Part shown: positions 18,822 through 27,055 of the stretch, in pieces | Numbering within the stretch: the first letter of the stretch is position 1 | How the letters are laid out: every line of letters begins with the position of its first letter | Notes under the pieces: model-generated | The model's database searches: none | Told to the model about the DNA's origin: nothing | The model's input: the letters and a program-made list of their open reading frames with translations, nothing else | Made by a program: the position numbers and the translations under genes | Assembly: GCF_000284295.1 (NCBI RefSeq) | Contig: NC_017093.1 | Coordinates: 5,828,001 to 5,892,000 of the forward strand | Length of the DNA: 64,000 bases | Reading direction: 5' to 3' | Source of the DNA: Actinoplanes missouriensis 431 | GTDB taxonomy: Bacteria; Actinomycetota; Actinomycetes; Mycobacteriales; Micromonosporaceae

Positions 18822-20218
18822 GCAAGCTGATCAAGGGCGGGACGGTCGTCGGGCCGACCGGCGCGATCCTGGCCGACGTGCTGATCGACGGCGAGACGAT
18901 CGCGGCGATCTACGCGCCGGGCCGCGGCCCCGAGGGGGTGGAGACGATCGACGCGACCGGGAAGTACGTGATCCCCGGAGCGGTCGACGCGCACACCCAC
19001 ATGCAGCTGCCGTTCGGCGGCACCGCGGCGAGCGACACCTTCGACACCGGCACCCGGGCGGCTGCCATCGGCGGGACCACGACGATCGTGGACTTCGCGG
19101 TGCAGCGCTACGGCGAGGTGGTGCAGGACGGGCTCGCCGCCTGGCACGGCAAGGCGGACGGCAACTGCCACATCGACTACGCGTTCCACATGATCCTCGG
19201 CGGGGTGGACGACGAGTCGCTCAAGGCGATGGACCACCTGGTCACCAACGAGGGCATCAGCAGCTTCAAGCTGTTCATGGCGTACCCCGGCGTGTTTTAT
19301 TCGGACGACGGCCAGATCCTGCGCGCCATGCAGAAGGCCCGCGACAACGGCGCCATGATCATGATGCACGCGGAGAACGGGCCGGCCATCGACGTGCTGG
19401 TCAAGCAGGCCCTGGAACGCGGCGAGACCGACCCGGTCCACCACGGCCTGACCCGGCCGCAGGAGCTCGAGGCGGAGGCGACCAGCCGGGCGATCTGGCT
19501 GGCCAGCGTCGCGGCGGACTGCCCGCTCTACATCGTGCACCTCTCCGCGTCGAAGGCCCTGGAGCAGGTGGCCGAGGCCCGCGACCGCGGACGCAACGTG
19601 TTCGCCGAGACCTGCCCGCAGTACCTCTACCTGACCCTGGAGGACCAGCTCGGCGCGCCCGGATTCGAGGGCGCCAAGTGGGTCTGCTCGACGCCGCTGC
19701 GCAGCAAGCACGAGAGCCACCGGGCCGACCTCTGGCAGGGCCTGCGCACCAACGACCTGTCGGTGGTCTCGACCGACCACTGCCCGTTCTGCTTCAAGGA
19801 TCAGAAGGAGCTCGGCCTCGGCGACTTCTCCAAGATCCCGAACGGGATCGGCACCGTCGAGCACCGGGTCGACCTGATCTACCAGGGCGTGGTCGACGGC
19901 AAGCTGTCGCTGGCCCGCTGGGTGGAGACGATCGCGACCACCCCGGCCCGGATGTTCGGCCTCTACCCGAGGAAGGGCGTGATCGCGCCCGGCTCGGACG
20001 CCGACATCGTGCTCTACGACCCGAACGGGCGGACCCGGATCAGCGTCGAGACGCACCACATGAACATGGACCACTCCGCCTGGGAGGGCTGGGAGATCGA
20101 CGGCAAGGTCGACACGGTCATCTCCCGCGGCGCGGTGATCTCCGCCGGCGGCGAGTACACCGGCCGGGCCGGCCGCGGCCGGTACGTCAAGCGCGGCCTC
20201 AGCGACTACCTGGTCTGA
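18818..20218 (+). CDS. hydA: Dihydropyrimidinase (D-hydantoinase family)
   Basis: The 466-residue amidohydrolase opens the ring of dihydrouracil or dihydrothymine (and often hydantoins). The binuclear zinc site is complete: H59 and H61 in DAHTHMQLP, the carboxylated lysine K151 in SSFKLFMAY, H184 in MMHAENG, H241 in IVHLSASK and the aspartate in STDHCPF. The ATG overlaps the preceding stop codon by 4 bp. It supplies the N-carbamoyl substrate of the preceding hydrolase, so the two genes give the second and third steps of the reductive pyrimidine pathway. Confidence 0.95.
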   Translation: MSKLIKGGTVVGPTGAILADVLIDGETIAAIYAPGRGPEGVETIDATGKYVIPGAVDAHTHMQLPFGGTAASDTFDTGTRAAAIGGTTTIVDFAVQRYGEVVQDGLAAWHGKADGNCHIDYAFHMILGGVDDESLKAMDHLVTNEGISSFKLFMAYPGVFYSDDGQILRAMQKARDNGAMIMMHAENGPAIDVLVKQALERGETDPVHHGLTRPQELEAEATSRAIWLASVAADCPLYIVHLSASKALEQVAEARDRGRNVFAETCPQYLYLTLEDQLGAPGFEGAKWVCSTPLRSKHESHRADLWQGLRTNDLSVVSTDHCPFCFKDQKELGLGDFSKIPNGIGTVEHRVDLIYQGVVDGKLSLARWVETIATTPARMFGLYPRKGVIAPGSDADIVLYDPNGRTRISVETHHMNMDHSAWEGWEIDGKVDTVISRGAVISAGGEYTGRAGRGRYVKRGLSDYLV

Positions 20219-20271
20219 AGGAGGCTCTGCTTGCCCCGCGGCGGAAAACCCATGGAAAACCGGAGTTGAAC

Positions 20272-21267
20272 GTGGACATCGGAGTGGTATTACAGAACGA
20301 TCCACCGGCCCTCGCGCTGGTGGACTGGGCGAAGAAGGCCGAGGCGGCCGGGTTCAGCCACTTCTGGACCTTCGACTCGCACGTGCTCTGGCAGGAGCCG
20401 TACGTGGTCTACTCGGCCATCCTCGGCGCCACCGAGCGGATCGTGGTCGGCCCGATGGTGACCAACCCCGGCACCCGGGACTGGACGGTCACCGCCTCGC
20501 TCTTCGCCACGCTCAACGAGATGTACGGCAACCGGACGGTCTGCGGCATCGGCCGCGGCGACTCCGCGCTGCGGGTGCTCGGGCTGACCCCGCAGACCCT
20601 CGGCCAGCTGCGCGAGAGCGTGCAGGTGATCAAGGGTCTCGGCAACGGCGCGAAGGTGACCGTCCGGGGCAACGAGATCCAGTTCGCGTGGGCGGCGGAC
20701 AGCCGCCTGGAGGTCTGGGTCGCCGCGTACGGCCCCAAGGCCCTGGCGATCACCGGTGAGGTGGGCGACGGGTACATCCTGCAGCTCGCCGACCCGGACA
20801 TCGCCGAGTGGATGATCGGCACGGTCCGCAAGGCCGCGAAGCGCGCGGGACGGGACCCCGACGCGATCAAGTTCTGCGTCGCGGCGCCGGCCTACGTCGG
20901 CGACGACCTGGACCACCAGCGGGAACAGACGCGCTGGTTCGGCGGCATGGTCGGCAACCACGTCGCGGACATCGTGGCCCGCTACGGCGGTGAGGGGACC
21001 GTGCCGCAGGCGCTCACCGACTACATCAAGGCGCGCGAGGGATACGACTACAAAGAGCACGGGCGGGCCGGCAACAGCCACACCACGTTCGTGCCCGACG
21101 AGATCGTGGACCGGTTCTGCGTGCTCGGCCCGGTGGAGAGCCACCTGACCAGGTTGCAGCAGCTCAAGGAACTGGGCGTGGACCAGTTCGCGGTCTACCT
21201 GCAGCACGACGCCAAGGACGAGACCCTCGCCGCGTACGGCGAGAAGATCATCCCGGCGTTCGCATGA
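20272..21267 (+). CDS. LLM-class F420-type oxidoreductase (pyrimidine-cluster subfamily)
   Basis: The 331-residue protein is a luciferase-like monooxygenase (LLM) TIM barrel: DIGVVLQNDPPA at the first strand, HFWTFDSHVLW, and NPGTRDWTVTASLFATLNE, with GIGRGDSA. Members of this group in actinobacteria usually use F420 rather than FMN. It sits between dihydropyrimidinase and the importer genes, and no dihydropyrimidine dehydrogenase is seen here, so it may carry out the first reduction or another ring step; this is inference. The GTG at 20272 is preceded by GGAG at 6 nt. Its stop overlaps the next permease start by 4 bp. Confidence 0.88.
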   Translation: MDIGVVLQNDPPALALVDWAKKAEAAGFSHFWTFDSHVLWQEPYVVYSAILGATERIVVGPMVTNPGTRDWTVTASLFATLNEMYGNRTVCGIGRGDSALRVLGLTPQTLGQLRESVQVIKGLGNGAKVTVRGNEIQFAWAADSRLEVWVAAYGPKALAITGEVGDGYILQLADPDIAEWMIGTVRKAAKRAGRDPDAIKFCVAAPAYVGDDLDHQREQTRWFGGMVGNHVADIVARYGGEGTVPQALTDYIKAREGYDYKEHGRAGNSHTTFVPDEIVDRFCVLGPVESHLTRLQQLKELGVDQFAVYLQHDAKDETLAAYGEKIIPAFA

Positions 21268-22106
21268 GGAGAGTCCTCTCGGTACTGGCCGGGCTGCTGG
21301 CAGCGGGACTGCTCTGGGAAGGCTACAAGGCAGTCGGCAACCCCGAGGGGACGGTGCTGTTCGGCGTGCGGGTGCTCCCGCGCGCCGACGACCTCTCCAT
21401 GCCGCACCTCTGGACGGTCGCCGACCGGCTCGGATCGCCCGAGCTGGCCGGCGGCCGCCCGGTCTGGCAGGTGGTCCTCGACGCCTGCGTGTTCACGCTC
21501 GGCATCACCGCCGCGGGCTTCCTGGCCGGCGCGCTGATCGGGCTCGTCCTCGCCGTCGCGATGCAGCGCTTCCGGATCGTCGAGCGCGGGCTCCTGCCGT
21601 ACGTGATCCTGTCCCAGACCGTGCCCCTGGTGGCGCTCGCGCCGCTGATCGCCGGCTGGGGCGGCGTGCTCATGCCGCCCTGGGCGACGGTCGCGGTGAT
21701 CGCCGCCTACCTCGCGTTCTTCCCGGTCGCGGTGGGCATGCTGCGCGGGCTCCAGTCGCCGTCCGCCAGCGGCGCCGAGCTGATGCGCAGCTACGCCGCG
21801 GGGTGGTGGCGCACGCTGGTGAAGCTCCGCTTCCCGGCGGCGCTGCCCTACCTCTTCCCGGCGCTGCGGCTGGCCGGCGCGGCAGCCGTGGTCGGCGCGG
21901 TGGTCGGCGAGATCTCCACCGGCACCCGCGGCGGCATCGGCCGCCTGATCATCGAGTACTCCCGGGAGGCCACCTCGGATCCCGCCAAGGTCTACACGGC
22001 CATGCTCGGCGCGGCGCTGCTCGGCCTGCTCGTGGCCGGGGCCGTCAGTCTCCTCGAACTGCCGCTGATGCGGCACCGGCGCCACGTGGAGGTGGTGACA
22101 CTGTGA
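21264..22106 (+). CDS. ABC transporter permease, nitrate/taurine/pyrimidine type (first)
   Basis: The 280-residue integral membrane protein has a longer N-terminal part before five core helices and the EAA loop region (GAELMRSYAAGWWRTLVKLRFPAALP), placed as in SsuC/ThiX-type permeases. With the second permease and the ATPase it forms an importer for a ring compound, probably a pyrimidine, hydantoin or precursor. Start and stop codons overlap those of the neighbours by 4 bp. Confidence 0.9.
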   Translation: MRRVLSVLAGLLAAGLLWEGYKAVGNPEGTVLFGVRVLPRADDLSMPHLWTVADRLGSPELAGGRPVWQVVLDACVFTLGITAAGFLAGALIGLVLAVAMQRFRIVERGLLPYVILSQTVPLVALAPLIAGWGGVLMPPWATVAVIAAYLAFFPVAVGMLRGLQSPSASGAELMRSYAAGWWRTLVKLRFPAALPYLFPALRLAGAAAVVGAVVGEISTGTRGGIGRLIIEYSREATSDPAKVYTAMLGAALLGLLVAGAVSLLELPLMRHRRHVEVVTL

Positions 22107-22861
22107 CCGCTGTTCACGTGGAGAACGTGACAAAGGTGTTCAACCAAGGGCGGAGTGACGAGGTCACCGCCTTGTCCGACGTCGACCTGTCGATCGGGCA
22201 GGGCGAGTTCGTCTCGCTGATCGGGCCGTCCGGCTGCGGCAAGAGCACGCTGCTCCGCCTGATCGCCGACCTGATCCCGCCCACCACCGGCACGGTCACC
22301 GTCGCCGGGAAGCCCGCCGCCGCGGCGCGCAAGGAGCAGGCATACGGCATCGCGTTCCAGCAGGCCGGCCTCTTCGAGTGGCGGACCGTCCGGAGGAACG
22401 TCGAACTGCCCCTGGAACTGCGCGGCGTCGGCCGGGCCGAGCGCAGGGCCAAGGCCGAGGAGATGCTGGAGCTGGTCGGTCTCGCCGACTTCGCCGCCCA
22501 CTATCCCGGGCAGCTCTCCGGCGGCATGCAGCAGCGGGTCGCGATCGCCCGGGCGCTCGCGGTGCAGCCGCCGCTGCTGCTCATGGACGAGCCGTTCGGC
22601 GCGCTCGACGAGATGACCCGCGAGCGCCTGCAGTCCGAGCTGCTCGCCATCTGCGCCACGACCGGCACCAGCACCGTCTTCGTCACCCACTCGATCTCGG
22701 AGGCGGTCTTCCTCTCCGACCGGGTGGTGGTGATGTCGGCCCGTCCCGGCCGGATCACCGCGGCGATCGACGTCAAACTGCCGTCGCGGGACGAGGCAGG
22801 ACGGCAGGCGCCGGCCTACTTCGAGAAGATCACCGAGGTACGCAAGGCCCTGCGCTCATGA
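22103..22861 (+). CDS. ABC transporter ATP-binding protein
   Basis: The 252-residue ATPase has Walker A GPSGCGKST, the Q-loop, signature LSGGMQQR, Walker B LLLMDEPFGALDE and the H-loop in VFVTHSISEA. The SSuB/TauB-like length and sequence fit the nitrate/sulfonate/pyrimidine importer family. The GTG start at 22103 overlaps the preceding permease stop by 4 bp (GTGA), and its own stop overlaps the next permease start. Confidence 0.95.
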   Translation: MTAVHVENVTKVFNQGRSDEVTALSDVDLSIGQGEFVSLIGPSGCGKSTLLRLIADLIPPTTGTVTVAGKPAAAARKEQAYGIAFQQAGLFEWRTVRRNVELPLELRGVGRAERRAKAEEMLELVGLADFAAHYPGQLSGGMQQRVAIARALAVQPPLLLMDEPFGALDEMTRERLQSELLAICATTGTSTVFVTHSISEAVFLSDRVVVMSARPGRITAAIDVKLPSRDEAGRQAPAYFEKITEVRKALRS

Positions 22862-23613
22862 GGAGGGTGCTGCCGCCCGTGATCGTCGGCGTCCTCGCCC
22901 TCGTGCTCTGGGAACTCGTCGTCACGCTCGGCCGGATCGCGCCGTTCATCCTGCCGGCCCCCTCGGCGATCTGGCGGGAGCTGGTCACCCAGCGGACGAA
23001 CGTGTGGGAGGCCGCCCTCGCCAGCGGGACGAACGCGCTCGTCGGCCTGGTCTGCGGGAGCCTGCTCGCGATCCTGGCGGCGCTGCTCACCAGCCGGTCC
23101 CGGATCCTCGGCGAGATCTCCGTCCCGTTCGCCGCCGTGATCAACGCGCTGCCGATCATCGCGCTGGCCCCGATCCTCAACAACATGTTCGAGTCGACGA
23201 GCAGCGTGCCGCGCCGCCTGGTCACCGCGATCGTGGTCTTCTTCCCGGTCTTCCTGAACCTGCTGCGCGGGCTGCGCGAGGTGAACCCGGTGCACCAGGA
23301 GCTGATGCGCACGTACGCCGCCTCTGGCTGGACGTTCGCCCGGAAGGTGCGGTTGCCCGGCGCGCTCCCCCATCTCTTCACCGGCCTGCGGCAGGCGTCG
23401 TCGCTGGCCGTGATCGCCGCGGTGGTCGCCGAGTACTTCGGCGGCCTGCAGGACGGGCTCGGCGCGCGGATCACCTCCGCCGCCGCGTTCACCGCGTACC
23501 CCCGTGCCTGGGCCTTCGTGGCCGGCGCCTGCCTCCTCGGACTGACCTTCTACCTCGCCACACTGCTGCTGGAACGGCTCGCCATGCCGTGGCGGCAGCA
23601 GCTCATCTCCTGA
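22858..23613 (+). CDS. ABC transporter permease, nitrate/taurine/pyrimidine type (second)
   Basis: The 251-residue membrane protein resembles SsuC-type permeases and carries the EAA-type loop (HQELMRTYAASGWTFARKVRLPGALP). About six hydrophobic helices are visible. Two non-identical permeases imply a heterodimeric channel. The ATG overlaps the ATPase stop codon by 4 bp, and the substrate-binding protein follows 11 bp downstream. Confidence 0.9.
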   Translation: MRRVLPPVIVGVLALVLWELVVTLGRIAPFILPAPSAIWRELVTQRTNVWEAALASGTNALVGLVCGSLLAILAALLTSRSRILGEISVPFAAVINALPIIALAPILNNMFESTSSVPRRLVTAIVVFFPVFLNLLRGLREVNPVHQELMRTYAASGWTFARKVRLPGALPHLFTGLRQASSLAVIAAVVAEYFGGLQDGLGARITSAAAFTAYPRAWAFVAGACLLGLTFYLATLLLERLAMPWRQQLIS

Positions 23614-23624
23614 GAGGTTCCCCT

Positions 23625-24752
23625 ATGCGCCTTGCTTCCCTCGTCGCCGCCTCGGTCCTGGTGCTGGCCGGCTGCGGCACCGCCGACGCTCCCACCACCG
23701 CCACACCGGGCGCGAGCGGCGCGCTCACCCCGATCAAGCTTCAGCTCCAGTGGTTCTACCAGGCGCAGTTCGCCGGTTACATCGCCGCCGTGGACCAGGG
23801 GTTCTACTCCGAGCAGGGACTCGACGTCGAGCTGCTCGAAGGCGGCGTCGACATCGTGCCGCAGACCGTGCTCGCCCAGGGCAAGGCCGACTACGCGGTG
23901 GCCTGGGTGCCGAAGGCGCTGGCCTCCCGCGAGCAGGGCGCCGGGATCACCGACGTCGGGCAGATCTTCGCCCGCTCCGGCACCTACCAGGTGGCCTGGG
24001 CGGACAGCGGGATCACGACGGCCGCCGATCTGAAAGGCAAGAAGGTCGGCAACTGGGGCTTCGGCAACGAGTTCGAGCTCTTCGCCGGCATGACCAAGGC
24101 CGGGATCGATCCAGGCAAGGACGTCACGCTGGTCCAGCAGCAGTTCGACATGCAGGCGCTGCTGAAGAAGGAGATCGACGCCGCCCAGGCGATGAGCTAC
24201 AACGAGTATGCGCAGCTCCTGGAGGCGAAGAACCCGGCGACCGGCAAGCTGTACACCGCGGACGACTTCTCGATCATCGACTGGAAGACCGAGGGGTCGT
24301 CGATGCTCCAGGACGCGGTCTGGGCGAACACCGAGAAGCTCGACGACCCGGCGTACCAGCAGCAGACCGTGAAGTTCCTGACCGGCACCATCAAGGGTTG
24401 GGCGTTCTGCCGGGACAACGCCGAGAAGTGCCGTGACCTGGTCGTCGCGAAGGGCTCGAAGCTCGGCAAGAGCCACCAGCTCTGGCAGATGAACGAGGTC
24501 AACAAGCTGATCTGGCCGTCCACCGGGGGCATCGGCGTGATCGACGAGGCGGCCTGGAAGCAGACCGTGGACATCTCGCAGACCACCAGGAATCAGACCG
24601 GCGACACCGTGCTGACGAAGGCCCCGGAGGGTCTCGCCTACACGAACGACTACATCACTCAAGCCGTCGCCGCCGCGAAGGCGGCCGGCGTGGACGTCAC
24701 GGGCTCCGGCTTCCAGCCGGCGACGGTGACCTTGGAAGAGGGCGGCGCGTAA
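23625..24752 (+). CDS. ABC substrate-binding lipoprotein, NMT1/ThiY-like
   Basis: The 375-residue protein has a lipoprotein signal with lipobox LAGC (Cys at about residue 18), so it is anchored to the outer face of the membrane. The mature part is of the NMT1/ThiY/SsuA type (KLQLQWFYQAQFAGYIAAVDQ, GLDVELLEGG, DYAVAWVPKALASREQG). ThiY relatives bind formyl-aminopyrimidines, which agrees with the pyrimidine-degrading neighbours. It is the last gene of the operon that starts at 17979 and is followed directly by a strong terminator. Confidence 0.92.
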   Translation: MRLASLVAASVLVLAGCGTADAPTTATPGASGALTPIKLQLQWFYQAQFAGYIAAVDQGFYSEQGLDVELLEGGVDIVPQTVLAQGKADYAVAWVPKALASREQGAGITDVGQIFARSGTYQVAWADSGITTAADLKGKKVGNWGFGNEFELFAGMTKAGIDPGKDVTLVQQQFDMQALLKKEIDAAQAMSYNEYAQLLEAKNPATGKLYTADDFSIIDWKTEGSSMLQDAVWANTEKLDDPAYQQQTVKFLTGTIKGWAFCRDNAEKCRDLVVAKGSKLGKSHQLWQMNEVNKLIWPSTGGIGVIDEAAWKQTVDISQTTRNQTGDTVLTKAPEGLAYTNDYITQAVAAAKAAGVDVTGSGFQPATVTLEEGGA

Positions 24753-24754
24753 AG

Positions 24755-24794
24755 AAGGGCCGGGGCGACGGTGAAGGCGTCGCCCCGGCCCTTT
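24755..24794 (+). terminator. Terminator of the pyrimidine operon
   Basis: A long GC-rich stem (AAGGGCCGGGGCGAC paired with its complement, 9-nt loop) begins 2 bp beyond the stop codon and ends in CTTTC. It also lies at the end of the convergent gene at 24811 and may serve both. Confidence 0.88.
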
Positions 24795-24810
24795 CGGTCA
24801 GAGGAATGGA

Positions 24811-25584
24811 TCAGAGGGGGATCAGGCGGGCGGCGAGGGCCACCGCGGTGAGGTCGCCCTCGCGGAGCAGCTGGGCGGCGTTGCGTTCGTCGAGGGTCTC
24901 CAGGCGGGTGGCGGACGCCTCGATCAGCGCCGCCTCACCGGCGAGCAGCCGCCGCGCGATGCGGGCCTGCGCCGGGCTCAGCTCCGCGTACGCGCACCTG
25001 TCGAGGGCCTCGACCGTCTGCTCGTCGAGCCGGCCCTCCATGGCCCGGTCCCGCACCACCTTGGTGAGCCAGCTGGGCCACCAGCTGTACCGGCCGACCA
25101 CCGAGCCCGAGGCGAGAGCCACGCCCGGGGAGTGCCCGGCCGCGAGCATCCGCACCGCGAGGTCGTTGTCGAAGCGCTCCATCCGCAGCGCGCCGACGAA
25201 GACCCGCAGGATCTGCTGCGTCGTGAGGAAGTCCTCGGCCTCCGACGCGGCGTCGGCGACCCGGCCCTCGAGCAGGTGGCAGGCGGCGTGCGCCGCCGCC
25301 AGCTCGAACGCGTCGCCGGAGCGCTCCTCCAGGCGCTGCACGGTCTGGACGAGCCGGTCGACGGCCTTGTCGGACCGCTCGGTCAGCTCGGCGCTGTTCG
25401 GCTTGTTCAAGTGACGGACAACGATGTCCGTGGCTATCTCGGCCTCGCGGCGCAGCAGCGGCGACGCGATCTTCGCGTTGATGAGATCGCCGAGTCCCTC
25501 GGTGAGGAACGCGGTGTCGAAGCGCTCGGAGGCCTCGTGGAACTGCGCCCACCACGACGCCGGGTGTCTCCGTTGTTCAGTCAC
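24811..25584 (-). CDS. Hypothetical soluble helical protein
   Basis: The 257-residue protein is not recognised. It is soluble, rich in Ala, Glu and Leu, and looks all-helical, with a coiled-coil-like stretch (LTERSDKAVDRLVQTVQRLE, about residues 67-86) and Trp-rich spots (SWWAQFHEA near the N-terminus and YSWWPSWL mid-protein). The GTG start at 25584 has no ribosome site, and it lies inside a 26-bp inverted repeat, suggesting control at the start codon. It is a single gene between the pyrimidine operon terminator and an unrelated two-gene operon. Confidence 0.7.
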   Translation of the reverse strand: MTEQRRHPASWWAQFHEASERFDTAFLTEGLGDLINAKIASPLLRREAEIATDIVVRHLNKPNSAELTERSDKAVDRLVQTVQRLEERSGDAFELAAAHAACHLLEGRVADAASEAEDFLTTQQILRVFVGALRMERFDNDLAVRMLAAGHSPGVALASGSVVGRYSWWPSWLTKVVRDRAMEGRLDEQTVEALDRCAYAELSPAQARIARRLLAGEAALIEASATRLETLDERNAAQLLREGDLTAVALAARLIPL

Positions 25585-25602
25585 GCCACTAAGCGTGACT
25601 GA
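25577..25602. promoter_or_regulatory. Perfect inverted repeat over the GTG start codon at 25584
   Basis: TCAGTCACGC and GCGTGACTGA, 10-bp perfect arms separated by CACTAA, include the GTG start codon at 25582-25584. A further palindrome ACTGATCAGT overlaps its upstream end (25598-25607). Such a site could hold a repressor or form an mRNA hairpin hiding the start codon. Confidence 0.5.
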
Positions 25603-25657
25603 TCAGTAACGGACTGACAACTCCGTTGGCGGTGCGACTTTTCACGCCGCCGAATCC

Positions 25658-26521
25658 TCAGACCGAACGCCGCGACCCCAGGCTCGCCGGGTTCAGGAAA
25701 CCGGCCTTGACCAGGGTGCGGCTCATCGGGCGGGTAAGCTCGGCAAGACGCAGGCAACCCGTCTCCCCGAGCACGCGATAAGCGGACTCGGCCAGCCGAT
25801 CGGTGCGCTCCTCGATCACGGCGCGCAACTGCCGGCCCGCGTCGGAGAGCCCGTCGCCCTCCAGCAGGCCCCGGGCGCGCAACCCGTCCGCGGCCGCCGC
25901 CCACGCGTCCCGGCTCCAGCCCCGGGTGCCGCGCAGGAACCGCTCGTCGATCTCGCCGCTGGCCACGTGCAGCACGATCGCCTCCAGTCCACTGATCTCC
26001 GCCGCCAGCAGCGCCGCCACGTGCCCGTCCCCGCGGAACTCGCGGAGCAGCATCTGCGCGTGGAAGAGCACCAGGTGCGGCTCGTCCGGCCACGGCAGCT
26101 CGGCGTGCGCGGCGAACAGCGGCCGCCCCTGCGGCATCGCGGCCGCCGCCTCCGCCGCGGTCCGGGCGAGCGCGGCCGCCTCGGCCACCTCCGGGCCGGC
26201 GATCGTCGCGGCGCCCAGGCCGCGGGTCAGCGCCGCGCCGGCCGCCTCCAGGCGGGCCGCCAGCATCGCGGCCGGGGTGGTCTTCGCCCAGACGGCGGGC
26301 AGGACCTTGGCCACGAGCGCCGGGTTGAAGTTGTAGAAGGTGGCGGCGACGATGCCGGGACCACAGGCCCCGAAGACGGCGCCGCGGGACGCGAAGTACC
26401 CGGCGTTCGGATCGTCCAGCCCCGCCCGCTCGTACGCCTCCGGCGCCTCCGGCACGAAGTAGACCATCGCGTGGATCGGCTCGGTGACCCGCCAGGCCAG
26501 CCGGTAGGGGCTCTCGGTCAT
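25658..26521 (-). CDS. SCO6745/SalK-like helical protein
   Basis: The 287-residue protein matches the SCO6745-type family as I know it: opening with RLAWRVTEPIHAMVYFVPEA, AYFxxRGAVFGACGP-like sequence and FYNFNPALVAKVLPAVW, and a C-terminal winged-helix-like half (LSDAGRQLRAVIEERTDRLA). The family is common in actinobacteria, sometimes near antibiotic genes, and has no firm biochemical role. It lies 4 bp overlapped with the upstream gene at 26518, so the two are coupled. The stop is followed by 73 bp to the next gene. Confidence 0.85.
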   Translation of the reverse strand: MTESPYRLAWRVTEPIHAMVYFVPEAPEAYERAGLDDPNAGYFASRGAVFGACGPGIVAATFYNFNPALVAKVLPAVWAKTTPAAMLAARLEAAGAALTRGLGAATIAGPEVAEAAALARTAAEAAAAMPQGRPLFAAHAELPWPDEPHLVLFHAQMLLREFRGDGHVAALLAAEISGLEAIVLHVASGEIDERFLRGTRGWSRDAWAAAADGLRARGLLEGDGLSDAGRQLRAVIEERTDRLAESAYRVLGETGCLRLAELTRPMSRTLVKAGFLNPASLGSRRSV

Positions 26522-27021
26522 GTCTCCTCCAGGGGCAGCTCCGCGACGTTACCGGAGAGTAACGTCTCGGAGTGCCGCGGCGCAGGCCGGTCCGCGACGG
26601 TGTGCCACCGGCCGGAGCGGCGAGCCGCCTCCCGGGTCACCAGATGCACGGGCAGCGGCGGGGGCGGGAACGGGCCGGCGCCCCACCGGACCCAGATGGC
26701 GAGACGGCCCGCGGCGGCCTCGGCGAGCAGCTTGTCGACCGTACGCTGACGGTCGGTGCGGTCCACCTCGATCGCGATCGGCGGTCCGCCGGGGCGCGCA
26801 CAGGCCACGTCGAGCACCGAGTTGCCGCGCAGCGGTGGCGGCAGCGGGAACACGCTCGGGGCACGCCGGTAGACCCGCCACCCCTGCTCCTCGCCCCACT
26901 CCGCGATCGCGTCCACGATCCGCGCCGTCGCCTGGCTCTCGGTGAGGTCGGCGAAGGTGAGCCGCTCCAGCCGGGCCGCGAGCGATCGGGCCGTGCCGGT
27001 GCCGTCGTCCGCCGTGTCCAT
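26518..27021 (-). CDS. Hypothetical protein, possible PD-(D/E)XK-like fold
   Basis: The 167-residue protein has a helical N-terminal part and a central segment, SVLDVACARPGGPPIAIEVD, with an acidic residue on one strand and ExD on the next, followed by a conserved-looking TVDKLLAEA and IWVRWG. This spacing recalls PD-(D/E)XK nuclease-like folds, but the catalytic lysine is replaced by Asp, so activity is uncertain. It is leaderless: TAAGGT at 27028-27033 (minus strand) ends 6 nt before the ATG. It shares a 4-bp ATGA overlap with the downstream SCO6745-type gene. Confidence 0.75.
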   Translation of the reverse strand: MDTADDGTGTARSLAARLERLTFADLTESQATARIVDAIAEWGEEQGWRVYRRAPSVFPLPPPLRGNSVLDVACARPGGPPIAIEVDRTDRQRTVDKLLAEAAAGRLAIWVRWGAGPFPPPPLPVHLVTREAARRSGRWHTVADRPAPRHSETLLSGNVAELPLEET

Positions 27022-27055
27022 CGCCGTACCTTAGACCGGCACGGGCCGCGGGCGG

